Origin: Nocardia mexicana NBRC 108244 | Lineage (GTDB): Bacteria; Actinomycetota; Actinomycetes; Mycobacteriales; Mycobacteriaceae | Direction: 5' to 3' | Assembly: GCF_001613165.1 (NCBI RefSeq) | Contig: NZ_BDBV01000020.1 | Coordinates: 1-64,000 of the forward strand | DNA length: 64,000 nt | Part shown: piece after piece, positions 1-8,240 of the stretch | Numbering within the stretch: position 1 is the stretch's first letter | Layout of the letters: each line of letters begins with the position of its first letter | Program-made: the position numbers and the translations under genes | The notes under the pieces: model-generated | Told to the model about the DNA's origin: nothing | The model's input: only the letters and a program-made list of their open reading frames with translations | The model's database searches: none

Positions 1-104
1 GCGCGGCGTTCCCGCGCGGCTTGTTCGCGCTCGCGCGCGACGTCCTGTTCGCGCGCGGCGCGGACGGACTCTGGGCTGGGACCGGCGTCGGTGCTCGACG
101 TCAT
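1..104 (-). CDS. N-terminus of an unknown gene, cut by the left edge
   Basis: Read on the minus strand, an ATG at 104 opens a frame that stays open to the window edge. An AGGAG ribosome site lies about 8 nt upstream of the ATG. The 34 visible residues begin MTSSTDAGPSPESVR and then become highly charged and Ala/Arg/Glu-rich (repeated AREREQ-like stretches), as in a helical or coiled N-terminal tail. No family can be named from so little sequence. The ribosome site and clean frame support a real gene; the GC-rich charged composition alone would be weak evidence. It diverges from the SgcJ-like gene, with about 400 bases between them. Confidence 0.5.
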   Translation of the reverse strand, partial: MTSSTDAGPSPESVRAAREQDVAREREQAARERR

Positions 105-504
105 GGGGTCGCTCCTGCGGGTGGATCAGGCCTTTACGGCAGGCGGGAGGGGCTGGCTCGCGCCTTCGGTATTCAACGGCCGGGATGTCGGCGTCGAGAA
201 TGGACGCCGGAGTCGGAATGCGCCGAGCTACCGGAGGCGATCCGGCAGACAGCGGTCACTGCAGACACGCTTGTAGTCGACGTGGCGTCGCGCCACCAGT
301 CGTACTCCAAGCCCAGTCATGGAGCCTATTGTGCCATGTCAGCGGGGTCGTTCGGACCACGGGCCCATATTTTCCGCAGATTCGGGGGAAATTCCCTGGA
401 CGGCCGCTCAGTTTTGTGAAATAGCTCATAGATCAATGCGCCGAAACCGCCGCGGCGGTCTCGGTATTGACCTCGAGTTAAGTTCGGGTTGCAGGATCGT
501 TCGC
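105..504. other. Intergenic region between divergent genes
   Basis: No convincing gene is seen; the short open frames here lack ribosome sites and recognisable sequence. A TTGACC hexamer at 467-472, about 33 nt before the start of the SgcJ-like gene, could be a -35 element, but no good -10 follows at the right distance. No tRNA-like or clear hairpin structure was noticed. Confidence 0.35.
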
Positions 505-903
505 ATGACAACGACACAGACCGATGAGCTCGAGGCGATCCGCGATATCGTCGCCACCGTCGAGCACGCGCAGCAGAACGAACTGGTCGACGAGTTCGTC
601 GCGCTGTTCCATCCCGACGCCATCTGGACGACCGGGCACGGGAAGCTGCTCGACGGCCGCGACGCCATCGCCGAGTTCACCGCCAAGGCGCTGCCCGGTG
701 CCATGCGCGACGGCACCGCGACCTACGAGGTGGTGCTGGTGCGTTTCCTGCGCCCCGACGTGGCCGCGGTCAAGATCCGCCAGCGGTACCTGGACCTCTC
801 GGGCAAGGTCACGGCCGAGGGCTCGCCCCTGTACGTGATGACCAAGGTGGATGGCCGCTGGCTCCTCACCGTGTGCCAGAACACGGTCGTGCAGGGGGAC
901 TGA
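505..903 (+). CDS. SgcJ/EcaC-family SnoaL-like protein
   Basis: 132 residues with the layout of the SgcJ/EcaC (NTF2/SnoaL-like) family. An N-terminal helix (DELEAIRDIVATVEHAQ) is followed by a VALFHPDAIWTTGHGKLLDGRDAI segment and a beta-rich C-terminal half that ends in the typical GRWLLTVCQNT strand. Members form small alpha+beta cone dimers. Some act in natural-product pathways, but most are uncharacterised, so the substrate is unknown. The ATG at 505 is preferred over an upstream in-frame start at 319 because family homology begins here and the upstream extension is Arg-rich and featureless. It sits alone and runs convergently into the frameshifted DUF1963-like gene, with 5 bases between their stop codons. 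Confidence 0.75.
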   Translation: MTTTQTDELEAIRDIVATVEHAQQNELVDEFVALFHPDAIWTTGHGKLLDGRDAIAEFTAKALPGAMRDGTATYEVVLVRFLRPDVAAVKIRQRYLDLSGKVTAEGSPLYVMTKVDGRWLLTVCQNTVVQGD

Positions 904-908
904 CGCGG

Positions 909-1966
909 CTACTGCATCAACGCGACATGCGGGTGGTCCGGGGACTTCGGGCACGTACGGATGATCTGGTCGTAGCCGCCGCGGATATCGACGCCGCTCG
1001 GGTGCGCCCAGTTGGGGTCCACGAAGTCGATGATGCCGCCGGGAAGGAGTTCGCAGGGAATCCAGTGCGGGAATTCGGTGCGCCACTCCTCGTAGGCGAT
1101 CGTCAGGAGCGGTTCGGTCGGGGTGCCGCAGGCCGGGCAGGGCTGGGGATAGGGGTCCTGCATCCCCCACCTGATCCCGCCGCCGACCTTCCATCCGGGT
1201 GCGATGCACAGCTCGCGGTATACGCCGGCGCCGTCGTCGAAATCGTCCTGTCCGGTACCGGGGATCGGAGGTGCGATCCACTGCTGTACCCGGTTGTACA
1301 GCTCGGTCTCGAGTTCCAACTGGTGGGGGTACTCGACGATCCGCTCCGGGTCGATCACACACGGCTCCGGTACGTAGTCCGGGCTCTGGACCGATGTCGG
1401 TTCCGGGGGATCGGAGAGAATGTCGGTGACCGACGCGGCCGACCGCCAGAACAGCACCGTCTTGGGCATACCCGCGTACACGGGACCGTCGTCGTGGTCG
1501 AACGGGCACCAGAGCACCTGCAGCAGGTCGGCGCCCGCGGGCGGGCGTAGACCGGGCACGTCTCGCGTGTACAGCTGGGCGACCGGCAACATCGCGATCG
1601 GCCCCCGCGGCATCGCGTACCGATAGTCGAGCCCATCGAGTACGTCCTGCTCCTGCGGAGTGCGTTCCCTGCTGCGTGAGGCCACCTCGATCCGCCTCTT
1701 CAGCCGTGCATCCGAAGGCGACAGCAACCGGAAGTACCAATCCGGGTGCCCGGCAACACCACCGGGCCCGGCCCCTCGTCGTGCGGGCCGCTGCAATGGG
1801 GCCACGGTTCCGACGCGGGCCACAGCAGCGGTCCACCGACCGAACTGTCGTGCGCGGTGGGTTCGCCGGGGCTCGGATGCAGGCGCGTCGCGGGGCGGGC
1901 CAGCGGCGCCAGATCGGGGAAGACCGCCTCGAGGTCGACCGGCCGGGGCGGAGTTGTGCGAGTCAT
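909..1966 (-). pseudogene. DUF1963-like gene broken by a frameshift
   Basis: Two minus-strand frames together make one protein. From ATG 1966 the first frame reads MTRTTPPRPVDLEAVFPDL and later GGPLLWPASEPWP, both typical of actinobacterial DUF1963-like proteins. Near 1748-1755, after PVVLPG, it runs into unrelated sequence and a stop. The next frame picks up exactly there with HPDWYFRLLSPSDA and runs to 909, carrying LLQVLWCPFDHDDGPVY and a CPACGTPTEPLL zinc-ribbon-like motif. One missing base around 1750 would restore a protein of about 350 residues. It may be a true pseudogene or a sequencing error. Function of the family is unknown; the WCPF and CxxC motifs suggest a structural metal or protein-binding role. 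Confidence 0.75.
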
Positions 1967-2016
1967 GAATTCCGTTCGAGAGATAGCGGGCGGTGGTAGG
2001 TTTCCTCCACATTGTG

Positions 2017-3057
2017 ATGAATTGGCGACAGATCATGGGGGCGGCGGTCGATCCCGCTCGAAATCGGTACCGGGAGTTCGTGCGCCGGGGCCGGGCCCGT
2101 GTCTCCTGGCAGCTCTCCCGCATCCGTGAAATGAATTCGGTTGCGCGGGTGCGGTTTCCGCGACTGCCGGTCGAGGAGCGGTGGCCGACGGGGCGTTCGG
2201 TGCTCGTGACCGTACCGCTGGCCGGGCTGTTGGTCGGCATCGCGGTGACGATCTTCATCCGGGCGATAGTCGTGGTATCCGGTTGGGGCACAGAGCCGCT
2301 CGTGGTGACCGCGGGTGGTGTGGGCCTCGCCGTCGCATCGATGGGCCTGCTGACCATGGGGCTGGGCATATTTCGCGAGGTGGTGCCGCGATCGTCGATC
2401 GTGTTCGGCCATCCGGTGCGCAGGTGCTCGGATGTGGACCGGGGCGCGGGTGTCCGGGTGAGCCAGCCGACCAGGATCTTTCCGCTGGTCTCGACTCTGC
2501 TGGGGTTCATCGTTTTCGGGCAGGCATGCTGGTGGGCGCGATCGGTCGGCGGCGAATTTCCGGCACTCGGCTACGACTGGTCGACCGCCGCCCTGGTCGG
2601 CTCGGTGGTGCTGCTCGTCGCCCTGGTACTGGTGCTGTTCGCCGCCCGCTCGCGCATTCATGTCGAGCTGTATCCGTCGGGTGTCGTCCGGCGTAATCCC
2701 TTGCGGGACTTGCGGGAAAAGGACCGCTTCGTGTCCTGGGACGATATCGCGGGAGTGGACAGCAGAACGCAGTACGTCGCGAGTTACCTGCGCGAGGGGC
2801 CCACCATCGTCCTGCGTCTCACCGATTCGGCGGCACCGGTGGCCAACCGATTGTTCGACAGGGTCGGCGAATTCGGTATCCCGGCCTACACGGCGAGATG
2901 CGAGTCCAACCTGCTGCTGACCCTGTTCGAGCACCTGGTCGAGGAGCCCACCGCCCGCCGCCTGCTGGCCGCCGAGGGCGTGCAGAAGTGGTTCGACACG
3001 CACCACCATTTCCCGGCGCGGCCTACCGCGCCGGAACCCGCCGCGCTGGGTCGGTAG
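2017..3057 (+). CDS. Membrane protein of unknown function
   Basis: About 346 residues, not recognised. A basic N-terminal stretch (about 60 residues) is followed by two hydrophobic segments (around VPLAGLLVGIAVTIFIRAI and a second Gly/Leu-rich one). After a polar loop there are two more (FPLVSTLLGFIVFGQACWW and a Val/Leu-rich one). A soluble C-terminal domain of about 130 residues contains VSWDDIAGVDSRTQYV, reminiscent of bacterial PH-like domains on membrane proteins. The start is uncertain: GTG 1993, ATG 2017 and ATG 2035 are in frame and none has a strong ribosome site. It diverges from the frameshifted gene and ends before a strong hairpin. Confidence 0.65.
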   Translation: MNWRQIMGAAVDPARNRYREFVRRGRARVSWQLSRIREMNSVARVRFPRLPVEERWPTGRSVLVTVPLAGLLVGIAVTIFIRAIVVVSGWGTEPLVVTAGGVGLAVASMGLLTMGLGIFREVVPRSSIVFGHPVRRCSDVDRGAGVRVSQPTRIFPLVSTLLGFIVFGQACWWARSVGGEFPALGYDWSTAALVGSVVLLVALVLVLFAARSRIHVELYPSGVVRRNPLRDLREKDRFVSWDDIAGVDSRTQYVASYLREGPTIVLRLTDSAAPVANRLFDRVGEFGIPAYTARCESNLLLTLFEHLVEEPTARRLLAAEGVQKWFDTHHHFPARPTAPEPAALGR

Positions 3058-3104
3058 GCGGGCCGCAGCGATTCACCGCAGGGCCAAGGGTTTTCGGGCT
3101 GAGC

Positions 3105-3127
3105 GGCCGTCGCCGGGCGCGACGGCC
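3105..3127. terminator. Bidirectional terminator hairpin
   Basis: A perfect 9-bp stem (GGCCGTCGC / GCGACGGCC) with a 5-nt loop lies between the convergent ends of the membrane protein gene and the NDH-2-like gene. There is no T-run, as is common for high-GC actinobacterial terminators. Confidence 0.6.
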
Positions 3128-3140
3128 TGCCCGGGTCGGC

Positions 3141-4331
3141 CTACGCAACCGGCGCGGCCGCGTTGTCGCCCTTGGCCCGCAACAACTCCGGACGGTGCTT
3201 GCCGTCCTTGAACCAGTGGTGCTTGCCGGGCTTCTGCGCCTCGGTCGCCAGGTGGTTGATACCCGCCTCGCAAGCGAATTCCTTGAGCTTCTTTCCCGTG
3301 AAACCCTTGAAGTACAACCGCATTCCGGTCTCGTCCTTATGACCGAGCTGGTAGATCCCGGCGTTCCGGCCGATGCTCAGGCACATGGCGGGGAACGACA
3401 TGTCGATCGGCGCGGGCTGCTCACCCGCGATCCGGTGCAGCAGGGTGTCGGCGGCATGCGCCCCCAGGCAGTACGCGGTGTAGGCGCTCATCCGGAACGG
3501 CAGGTCCGACGGTGCCGACGAGTCGCCCGCCGCGACAATGCGCTCGTCGTCGACGCTGGTCAGCGTCTCGTCGGTGAGCAGACGGCCGACGGCATCGGTG
3601 CTCAGCCCACTGCGCGCGGCCAGGTCGGGTACGCCGAATCCTGCGGTCCAGACGGTGACGTCACTCGCCAGCGTCCGGCCGTCGGCGAGCTCCACGGCGT
3701 CGCGGGTCACCGCGGTGACGGTCGCATCGGCGCCTTCGATCACGGTCACGCCCAGCTTCGCCAGGTACTTGTGCGCCGTGCGCCGCGCCTTGGGGTGCAG
3801 GTACGGGACGAGCGCGCTGCCGCAGACCAGGGTGACCTTGCGTCCCTGCTCGGCCAACTCGGCGGCGGTCTCGATCCCGGTCGGGCCGCCGCCGATCACG
3901 GTCACCGCGGCCGTCATGGGCGTATCGAAGAGCGCCGAACGCAGTCGCTGGGCCGCCTCCAAAGTCGCTACGGGATAGGCGAATTCGGCAGCACCCGGTA
4001 CCCGCGGGGCCGGAGTTCCGCTGCCCACCGCGTAGACCAGGTAGTCGTAGCCGATGCTGTCGCCCTCGGCCAGGATCACCTTGCGTTCGTCCGTGTCGAT
4101 CCGCGTCACGTTGTCGACCACCAGCCGGACGCCGTCGGCCAGGATGTTCCTGTAATCGACGACGGCGTCATGGGTTCCGCCCACCACCTGATGCAGCCGC
4201 AGCCGCGGGACGAAGACCTGGCGGGAGTTGATCACGGTAACCCGCACGTCGTCGCGCTGGGTCAGGCGGTTGGCCGCCATCACACCGGCGTATCCGCCAC
4301 CGATCACGACGACTTCGTAGGTGTTGCTCAT
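3141..4331 (-). CDS. NAD(P)/FAD-dependent oxidoreductase, NDH-2-like
   Basis: 396 residues. The N-terminus carries the FAD-binding Rossmann motif (VVVIGGGYAGVMAANRL, residues about 6-22), and a second dinucleotide-binding motif follows at about residue 145 (TVIGGGPTGIETAAELAEQG). The FAD-contacting VAAGDSSAP segment follows. This is the two-dinucleotide fold of type II NADH dehydrogenases and related pyridine nucleotide-disulfide reductases, which pass electrons from NAD(P)H to quinones or other acceptors. No C-terminal membrane helix is visible; the tail is basic and soluble, so membrane NADH dehydrogenase activity is not certain. ATG 4331 follows a clear GAAGGAAAG ribosome site and is preferred over longer in-frame extensions. 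Confidence 0.85.
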   Translation of the reverse strand: MSNTYEVVVIGGGYAGVMAANRLTQRDDVRVTVINSRQVFVPRLRLHQVVGGTHDAVVDYRNILADGVRLVVDNVTRIDTDERKVILAEGDSIGYDYLVYAVGSGTPAPRVPGAAEFAYPVATLEAAQRLRSALFDTPMTAAVTVIGGGPTGIETAAELAEQGRKVTLVCGSALVPYLHPKARRTAHKYLAKLGVTVIEGADATVTAVTRDAVELADGRTLASDVTVWTAGFGVPDLAARSGLSTDAVGRLLTDETLTSVDDERIVAAGDSSAPSDLPFRMSAYTAYCLGAHAADTLLHRIAGEQPAPIDMSFPAMCLSIGRNAGIYQLGHKDETGMRLYFKGFTGKKLKEFACEAGINHLATEAQKPGKHHWFKDGKHRPELLRAKGDNAAAPVA

Positions 4332-4488
4332 TGTCTTTCCTTCGTTCGGTGAGGCGTTCGGGCACAAGACACCGGGTTCCCCACCGCTGTGACAGGTGGT
4401 GACGGGGGTCACAGTTGTCGGCGTTGAAGTCGCGCTGCATCCCCGATGGCGGGGCACGATCGCTGGAGAGGGCGCGAAGCTGAACTAA

Positions 4489-4551
4489 ACCGCCGACGAA
4501 TGGGACGCGTTCGCCGAAGGTATCGCCGACGGTCAGTTCGACCGCCGCTGA
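4489..4551 (+). pseudogene. 3' fragment of a DUF397-domain gene
   Basis: A short frame encodes TADEWDAFAEGIADGQFDRR and then a stop. This matches the very conserved C-terminus of DUF397 proteins (FTADEWDAFxxGVxxGEFD), small actinobacterial proteins usually paired with an XRE/helix-turn-helix regulator. In the position where the family has Phe, a TAA stop occurs at 4486-4488, and nothing DUF397-like is seen upstream. Only the last 20 codons survive, so this is a decayed remnant next to the NDH-2-like gene promoter. The intergenic stretch 4332-4630 holds nothing else I can identify. Confidence 0.6.
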
Positions 4552-4630
4552 AGGCGGACCGTCACTTTTCATCTCGAGATTCCTGTTCCCGTTCGCCTGA
4601 GCCGGGTTTGAACGGGCCGGGCGCCTTGGC

Positions 4631-5149
4631 TCAGCTTGCTTCGTTCACACGGCGGCACAGGACGTCGGCGTCGTCGGTGCTGGCGAGGATGGTGCGGGCC
4701 CGCACTCGCTTCCACCCCTGCGTGCGGGCCGGGACCTCGGTGGCCAGTTCGATGCGCACGAGCGGAGACGACGGGGCGCGGACCACGGTCAGCAGGGCCG
4801 ATTCCTCGTCGAAGTCGAGACCGAGTTGGGCGGGGTTGCGAAGGTCTGCTTTGTAGGGGCGGATGTTGACGACGGCTGACAGCGGGATGTCAACGGAGGC
4901 AAGCCATCCGAACCGGAGTCGCAGAGTGGTGGAGTCCAGGCGGAACGAGCCCCACAGGGGTGAGACCAATGCGGCGATAACCAGCAGGGTGAAGGCCGCC
5001 GCGACGGCGTCTACGGCAGTGGCCGGTGCAGGCGGCAGGTATGCGGTTGCGAGGAAGTGCAATACGGCGGCCTCGAGTAGGCCGAGGACAACCACTCCGG
5101 CAGCGAGCGCCGCCCAACCACCCCTGTGCCCCAAACCTATTCGCGTCAT
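4631..5149 (-). CDS. Small two-helix membrane protein, PH-like C-terminus
   Basis: 172 residues, not assigned to a named family. Two hydrophobic segments (about residues 12-34 and 45-68) are followed by a soluble domain of about 100 residues. This contains FRLDSTTLRLRFGWLASVDIPLSAVVNIRP, the pattern of the bacterial PH-domain proteins that have two transmembrane helices. The ATG at 5149 has a weak AGG ribosome site. A near-perfect 20-bp palindrome at 5171-5190, just upstream, may be its operator. The gene is monocistronic, with a convergent DUF397 fragment downstream. Confidence 0.65.
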   Translation of the reverse strand: MTRIGLGHRGGWAALAAGVVVLGLLEAAVLHFLATAYLPPAPATAVDAVAAAFTLLVIAALVSPLWGSFRLDSTTLRLRFGWLASVDIPLSAVVNIRPYKADLRNPAQLGLDFDEESALLTVVRAPSSPLVRIELATEVPARTQGWKRVRARTILASTDDADVLCRRVNEAS

Positions 5150-5170
5150 AGACCTGCATCTCCTGCGCTT

Positions 5171-5190
5171 GCTGATGATCGATGATCAGC
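5171..5190. promoter_or_regulatory. Near-perfect 20-bp palindrome, candidate operator
   Basis: The sequence GCTGATGATCGATGATCAGC is palindromic at 18 of 20 positions and lies 22-41 nt upstream of the start of the small membrane protein gene. The position fits a repressor site; the regulator is unknown. Confidence 0.45.
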
Positions 5191-5323
5191 GTTCACGCGA
5201 TAGCAACTTCACCCACCGGCCACCTATCCGACTCCTCGACCCCCAATTGTCCGGCGAATGCCGCCAAACCGGTACTGAGGGCGGCGCTTCCGCCCTGCTC
5301 ACTTCGAGCCCGCGAACGTCCAC

Positions 5324-5445
5324 CTACCGGTCGGCAGAGCCGACATTCCCGCACCCCCTGTTCGTTCCCGCACCCGTTGCAAACGCGTGTACGGCGTGCG
5401 AGAACCTGTACGGGGTGCGGGAATCGGGTCTCTGCCGACCGGTAG
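5324..5445. repeat. 122-bp compound inverted repeat (hairpin element A)
   Basis: Perfect 16-bp outer arms (CTACCGGTCGGCAGAG at 5324-5339 and its complement at 5430-5445) enclose perfect 13-bp inner arms (5345-5357 and 5412-5424). Inside are four copies of one motif: TTCCCGCACCC at 5346 and 5365, and inverted, slightly varied copies at 5394 (GCGTGCGAGAA) and 5413 (GGGTGCGGGAA). A related element lies at 62291-62365. The rest of the gap 5150-5537 holds no gene. It could act as a terminator, but the multiple copies of the inner motif suggest a mobile or structured repeat. Confidence 0.7.
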
Positions 5446-5537
5446 ATGCGTGTCGCACAAGTGATCCAGTCGGCGGAGCGAGCGGGACCCTGGATGTGGC
5501 TGCGATGGTCGCCCGGCCGGTGATCGACCTGAACAGC

Positions 5538-6386
5538 CTATCGGTCGAGTCGTTTCCGGTAGGCGCGCTGCTGGCAGGCTCGTGAGCAGTAGATGCGCGG
5601 CCTTCCCGAGGTCGGTTGCTGCATCGACTTCCCGCACATCGAACAAGTTTCATCACGAGTTTCGTCACTTTGGCTGGCGATGAGCATTCCGATGCCATCG
5701 AGCACCCGGGCCAGCCCGAACTCGAACGGAGTCTCCGGGTCGTCGTAGCCGCCCTCCTCCCACAGGGCCGTGAGCGTCGGGTAGCTGTCGAGCCGCTGGT
5801 AGAGCGTGTCGCGAGCACCCCACCAGGCCTGCTCGCTCACCCCGCTCTGCCGTTCCTGCCGTGCCGTTTCCACCAGCGTCCGAGCCTCGGCGTCGACGAA
5901 CCGGCCCACCAGATTCACCGCGGCGATCACTTGCGCGGTCGTGAGGCCGGTGCCCACGAGCGTGCTGAGCATGTGGTCGTAGTAGGCGATGCCGTTGGGG
6001 CCGGGCAGGTGGCGGCTGCCGCGCACCTCGGCCATCCATGGGTGCCGTCTCCGCAGCTCCCATCCGCTGCGGGCACACGACTCCAGTCGCGACCGCCAGC
6101 CGTCTTCGGCGGCGGCCGGAGGGTGAATCTCCCCGTACGCGGTATCCACCATGAGATCGACGAGCTGGTCGCGTCCGGGCACGTGACGGTAGAGCGACAT
6201 GGTGGTGAAGCCGAGCCGTTCGGCGATCTTGCGCATCGACAGCCCGTCCAGACCCTCGGCATCGGCCAATTCGATGGCGGCGCGCACGATCCTGCTCGGG
6301 CTCAGTCCAGGGCGCGGCTCGGGTTCATGCTCCCGCCACAGCAACTCCACCCCGAGGTCGGGGTCCTCGGCACTGCCATCGGCCAT
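5538..6386 (-). CDS. TetR-family regulator with a C-terminal Cys motif
   Basis: 282 residues. After about 35 residues comes a TetR helix-turn-helix (ALIVRAAIELA-type start, then LDGLSMRKIAERLGFTTMSLYRHV), followed by a TetR_C-type ligand-binding core. The last 35 residues form an extra module with four Cys in the pattern C-x2-C-x15-C-x3-C (CSMCGK...IYCSRACQQRAYRKR), likely a small zinc-binding element also known from some actinobacterial TetR proteins. The ATG at 6386 is chosen over GTG 6392 because an AGGAG lies 5 nt before it. The gene diverges from the beta-helix gene, with an inverted repeat between them, so it probably represses that gene and itself. Confidence 0.85.
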   Translation of the reverse strand: MADGSAEDPDLGVELLWREHEPEPRPGLSPSRIVRAAIELADAEGLDGLSMRKIAERLGFTTMSLYRHVPGRDQLVDLMVDTAYGEIHPPAAAEDGWRSRLESCARSGWELRRRHPWMAEVRGSRHLPGPNGIAYYDHMLSTLVGTGLTTAQVIAAVNLVGRFVDAEARTLVETARQERQSGVSEQAWWGARDTLYQRLDSYPTLTALWEEGGYDDPETPFEFGLARVLDGIGMLIASQSDETRDETCSMCGKSMQQPTSGRPRIYCSRACQQRAYRKRLDR

Positions 6387-6415
6387 TGACACTCCTTTCG
6401 TCTATAGTGTTATAT

Positions 6416-6438
6416 CGTGTGTACACCATATACACACG
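6416..6438. promoter_or_regulatory. TetR-type operator between divergent genes
   Basis: CGTGTGTA (6416-6423) and TACACACG (6431-6438) form a perfect 8-bp inverted repeat with a 7-nt spacer, immediately 12 nt before the beta-helix gene start. An AT-rich TATAGTGTTATA stretch just to its left could contain the -10 of either gene. The position suits repression of both genes by the adjacent TetR protein. Confidence 0.65.
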
Positions 6439-6450
6439 AAGGGTGGCTCT

Positions 6451-8148
6451 ATGTCGGAGTTCTATGTCGATCCCCATGGTGACGATTCGTGGCCGGGAAC
6501 CGAAGGTCAGCCGTTCGCCACGCTCGGCAGGGCTGCGCGCGCCGCCCGAGAGGCCGCCGACACGGCCGTGGTTCAGCTCAGGGCAGGTCGGCACGTCCTG
6601 GACGAACCTCTGGAGGTCACCGCGGGGAACGTCGTCTTCCAGGCCTACGGCTACGGGACCGCCGAGCAGGAGGAAGTCGTCGTCAGCGGCGGCCGACGCA
6701 TCACCGGCTGGCGCGTACGTGACGGGGTCTGGCTGGCCGATGTCGGCGAGCTGGATACCCGCCAGCTCTACGTCGACGGTCGCAGGGCCGAGCGCGCCGG
6801 CATCGATATGCTCCCCGGCGCTGTGACCAGTACCGAAGCGGGTTACGTCACGGACATCACGCTGAACTGGCGGAGCCCGGCCGATGTGGAATTCGTCTAC
6901 CGGGGGATCTATCCCTGGACCGAGGCGCGCTGCGCGGTCGCCACGACCGTCACCGCACACGGCTCCACAACCATCACGATGGCGCAGCCGGCTTTCGCCC
7001 GCGCCAAGGACCTGTACAACTTCGCTTGGGAGGGGCACACCTCGCGCGGCCCGGGCTTACCCACCCGGGTCGAGAACGACCCCGCCTTTCTCACCGAACC
7101 CGGCACCTTCGTCCTGGACCGTTCGAATCCCGGCCACCACGTCCTGCACTACCTGCCACGTCCTGCGGAAGACCCTGAACAGACCCGGGTGATCGCCCCT
7201 GTCCTAGAGGTGTTGTTGCACATCACCGACGCGACGGGCGTCGCATTGCGCGGGCTGGTCTTCGCCGAAGCCACCTGGCGGCGCCCCCGCGCGGACGGTT
7301 TTCTGCACTATCACGGCGGCGGCTACTACGAAGGCGGCCCGGTCGACACGGTCACCATCGCGGAAGGCCAGTGGGTGACCGTCCCGCGGGAATCGGCCAC
7401 GATCCCCGCCTGCGTCCGCGTCGAGGACAGCACGGACGTCCGTGTCGAGGGCTGCCGGTTCACCCGATTGGGCGCCACCGGGCTCGGGCTCACCAAGGGC
7501 GCGAACCTCATCGTGCGCGGCTGCGACTTCGGCACTCTCGCGGCCTCCGGCATCACGGCCACCGGCAGCCAGGACGTGCTGATCGAAGACAACCGCGTCC
7601 ACCAGATCGGTCTGGACTACTCCGGTTCACCCGGCATCGCTGTCAGCGATACCCGCGACTGCACCGTGAGCCGCAACCAGATCACGAACGTCCCGCACTG
7701 CGGCATCGTCGGCGGTCCGGCGCGCGGCACTCGCATCCTGCACAACCTCGTCACCGACACCATGACGACTCTGGCCGACGGGGGCGGAATCTACGTGTCC
7801 GGCCCCCAGGGCGACGGCCCGGACAACGGCGCGCTCATCCGCGGCAACGTCATTGCGGACACCCGTACCCCTTACAACTTCGGCCTCTACACCGACTACG
7901 GCGTCTGCTGGGCGACCGTCGAGAACAACGTCGTCGTGCGCGCCGACAACACCGCTGTCCTGCACGTCGCGCCGCCCCTGGAGAACGTCGTCTACCAGGA
8001 CAACTTCTGGGACGCCGACCCCTTGGGCAGCGACGACGTGCCCGCGGGCGTCACCTACGAGCGCAATACCACCATCACCGAACCACACGACCTGGACACC
8101 GCCACCCACACCATCCAAGCCCAAGCGGGCCTCCTGCACCCCCGCTGA
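6451..8148 (+). CDS. Right-handed parallel beta-helix protein
   Basis: 565 residues beginning MSEFYVDPHGDDSWPGTEGQ, the typical opening (FYVxPxGxDxxxGT...PFATLxRA) of DUF1565/pectate-lyase-like proteins. The centre and C-terminal half are repeats of short strands and turns (residues about 320-480; for example CRFTRLGATGLGL, CDFGTLAASGITATGSQDVLIEDN, GNVIADT), the coils of a beta-helix. Such proteins are often polysaccharide lyases or glycosidases. No signal peptide is seen, so a cytoplasmic enzyme or non-classical export is possible. Substrate is unknown. The ATG follows a GAAGGGTGG ribosome site. It is probably controlled by the divergent TetR protein and ends before a strong terminator. Confidence 0.8.
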   Translation: MSEFYVDPHGDDSWPGTEGQPFATLGRAARAAREAADTAVVQLRAGRHVLDEPLEVTAGNVVFQAYGYGTAEQEEVVVSGGRRITGWRVRDGVWLADVGELDTRQLYVDGRRAERAGIDMLPGAVTSTEAGYVTDITLNWRSPADVEFVYRGIYPWTEARCAVATTVTAHGSTTITMAQPAFARAKDLYNFAWEGHTSRGPGLPTRVENDPAFLTEPGTFVLDRSNPGHHVLHYLPRPAEDPEQTRVIAPVLEVLLHITDATGVALRGLVFAEATWRRPRADGFLHYHGGGYYEGGPVDTVTIAEGQWVTVPRESATIPACVRVEDSTDVRVEGCRFTRLGATGLGLTKGANLIVRGCDFGTLAASGITATGSQDVLIEDNRVHQIGLDYSGSPGIAVSDTRDCTVSRNQITNVPHCGIVGGPARGTRILHNLVTDTMTTLADGGGIYVSGPQGDGPDNGALIRGNVIADTRTPYNFGLYTDYGVCWATVENNVVVRADNTAVLHVAPPLENVVYQDNFWDADPLGSDDVPAGVTYERNTTITEPHDLDTATHTIQAQAGLLHPR

Positions 8149-8170
8149 ACACGGAGGTACACGGTCGCGT

Positions 8171-8196
8171 GCCGCCCGGCCGGTGTACCGGGCGGC
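8171..8196. terminator. Bidirectional terminator hairpin
   Basis: A perfect 9-bp GC stem (GCCGCCCGG / CCGGGCGGC) with an 8-nt loop lies between the convergent ends of the beta-helix gene and the P-loop kinase gene. Confidence 0.65.
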
Positions 8197-8240
8197 TCAG
8201 CCACCGAGCGAATGTCGAAACGACGTCAGGCATTGGCTTT

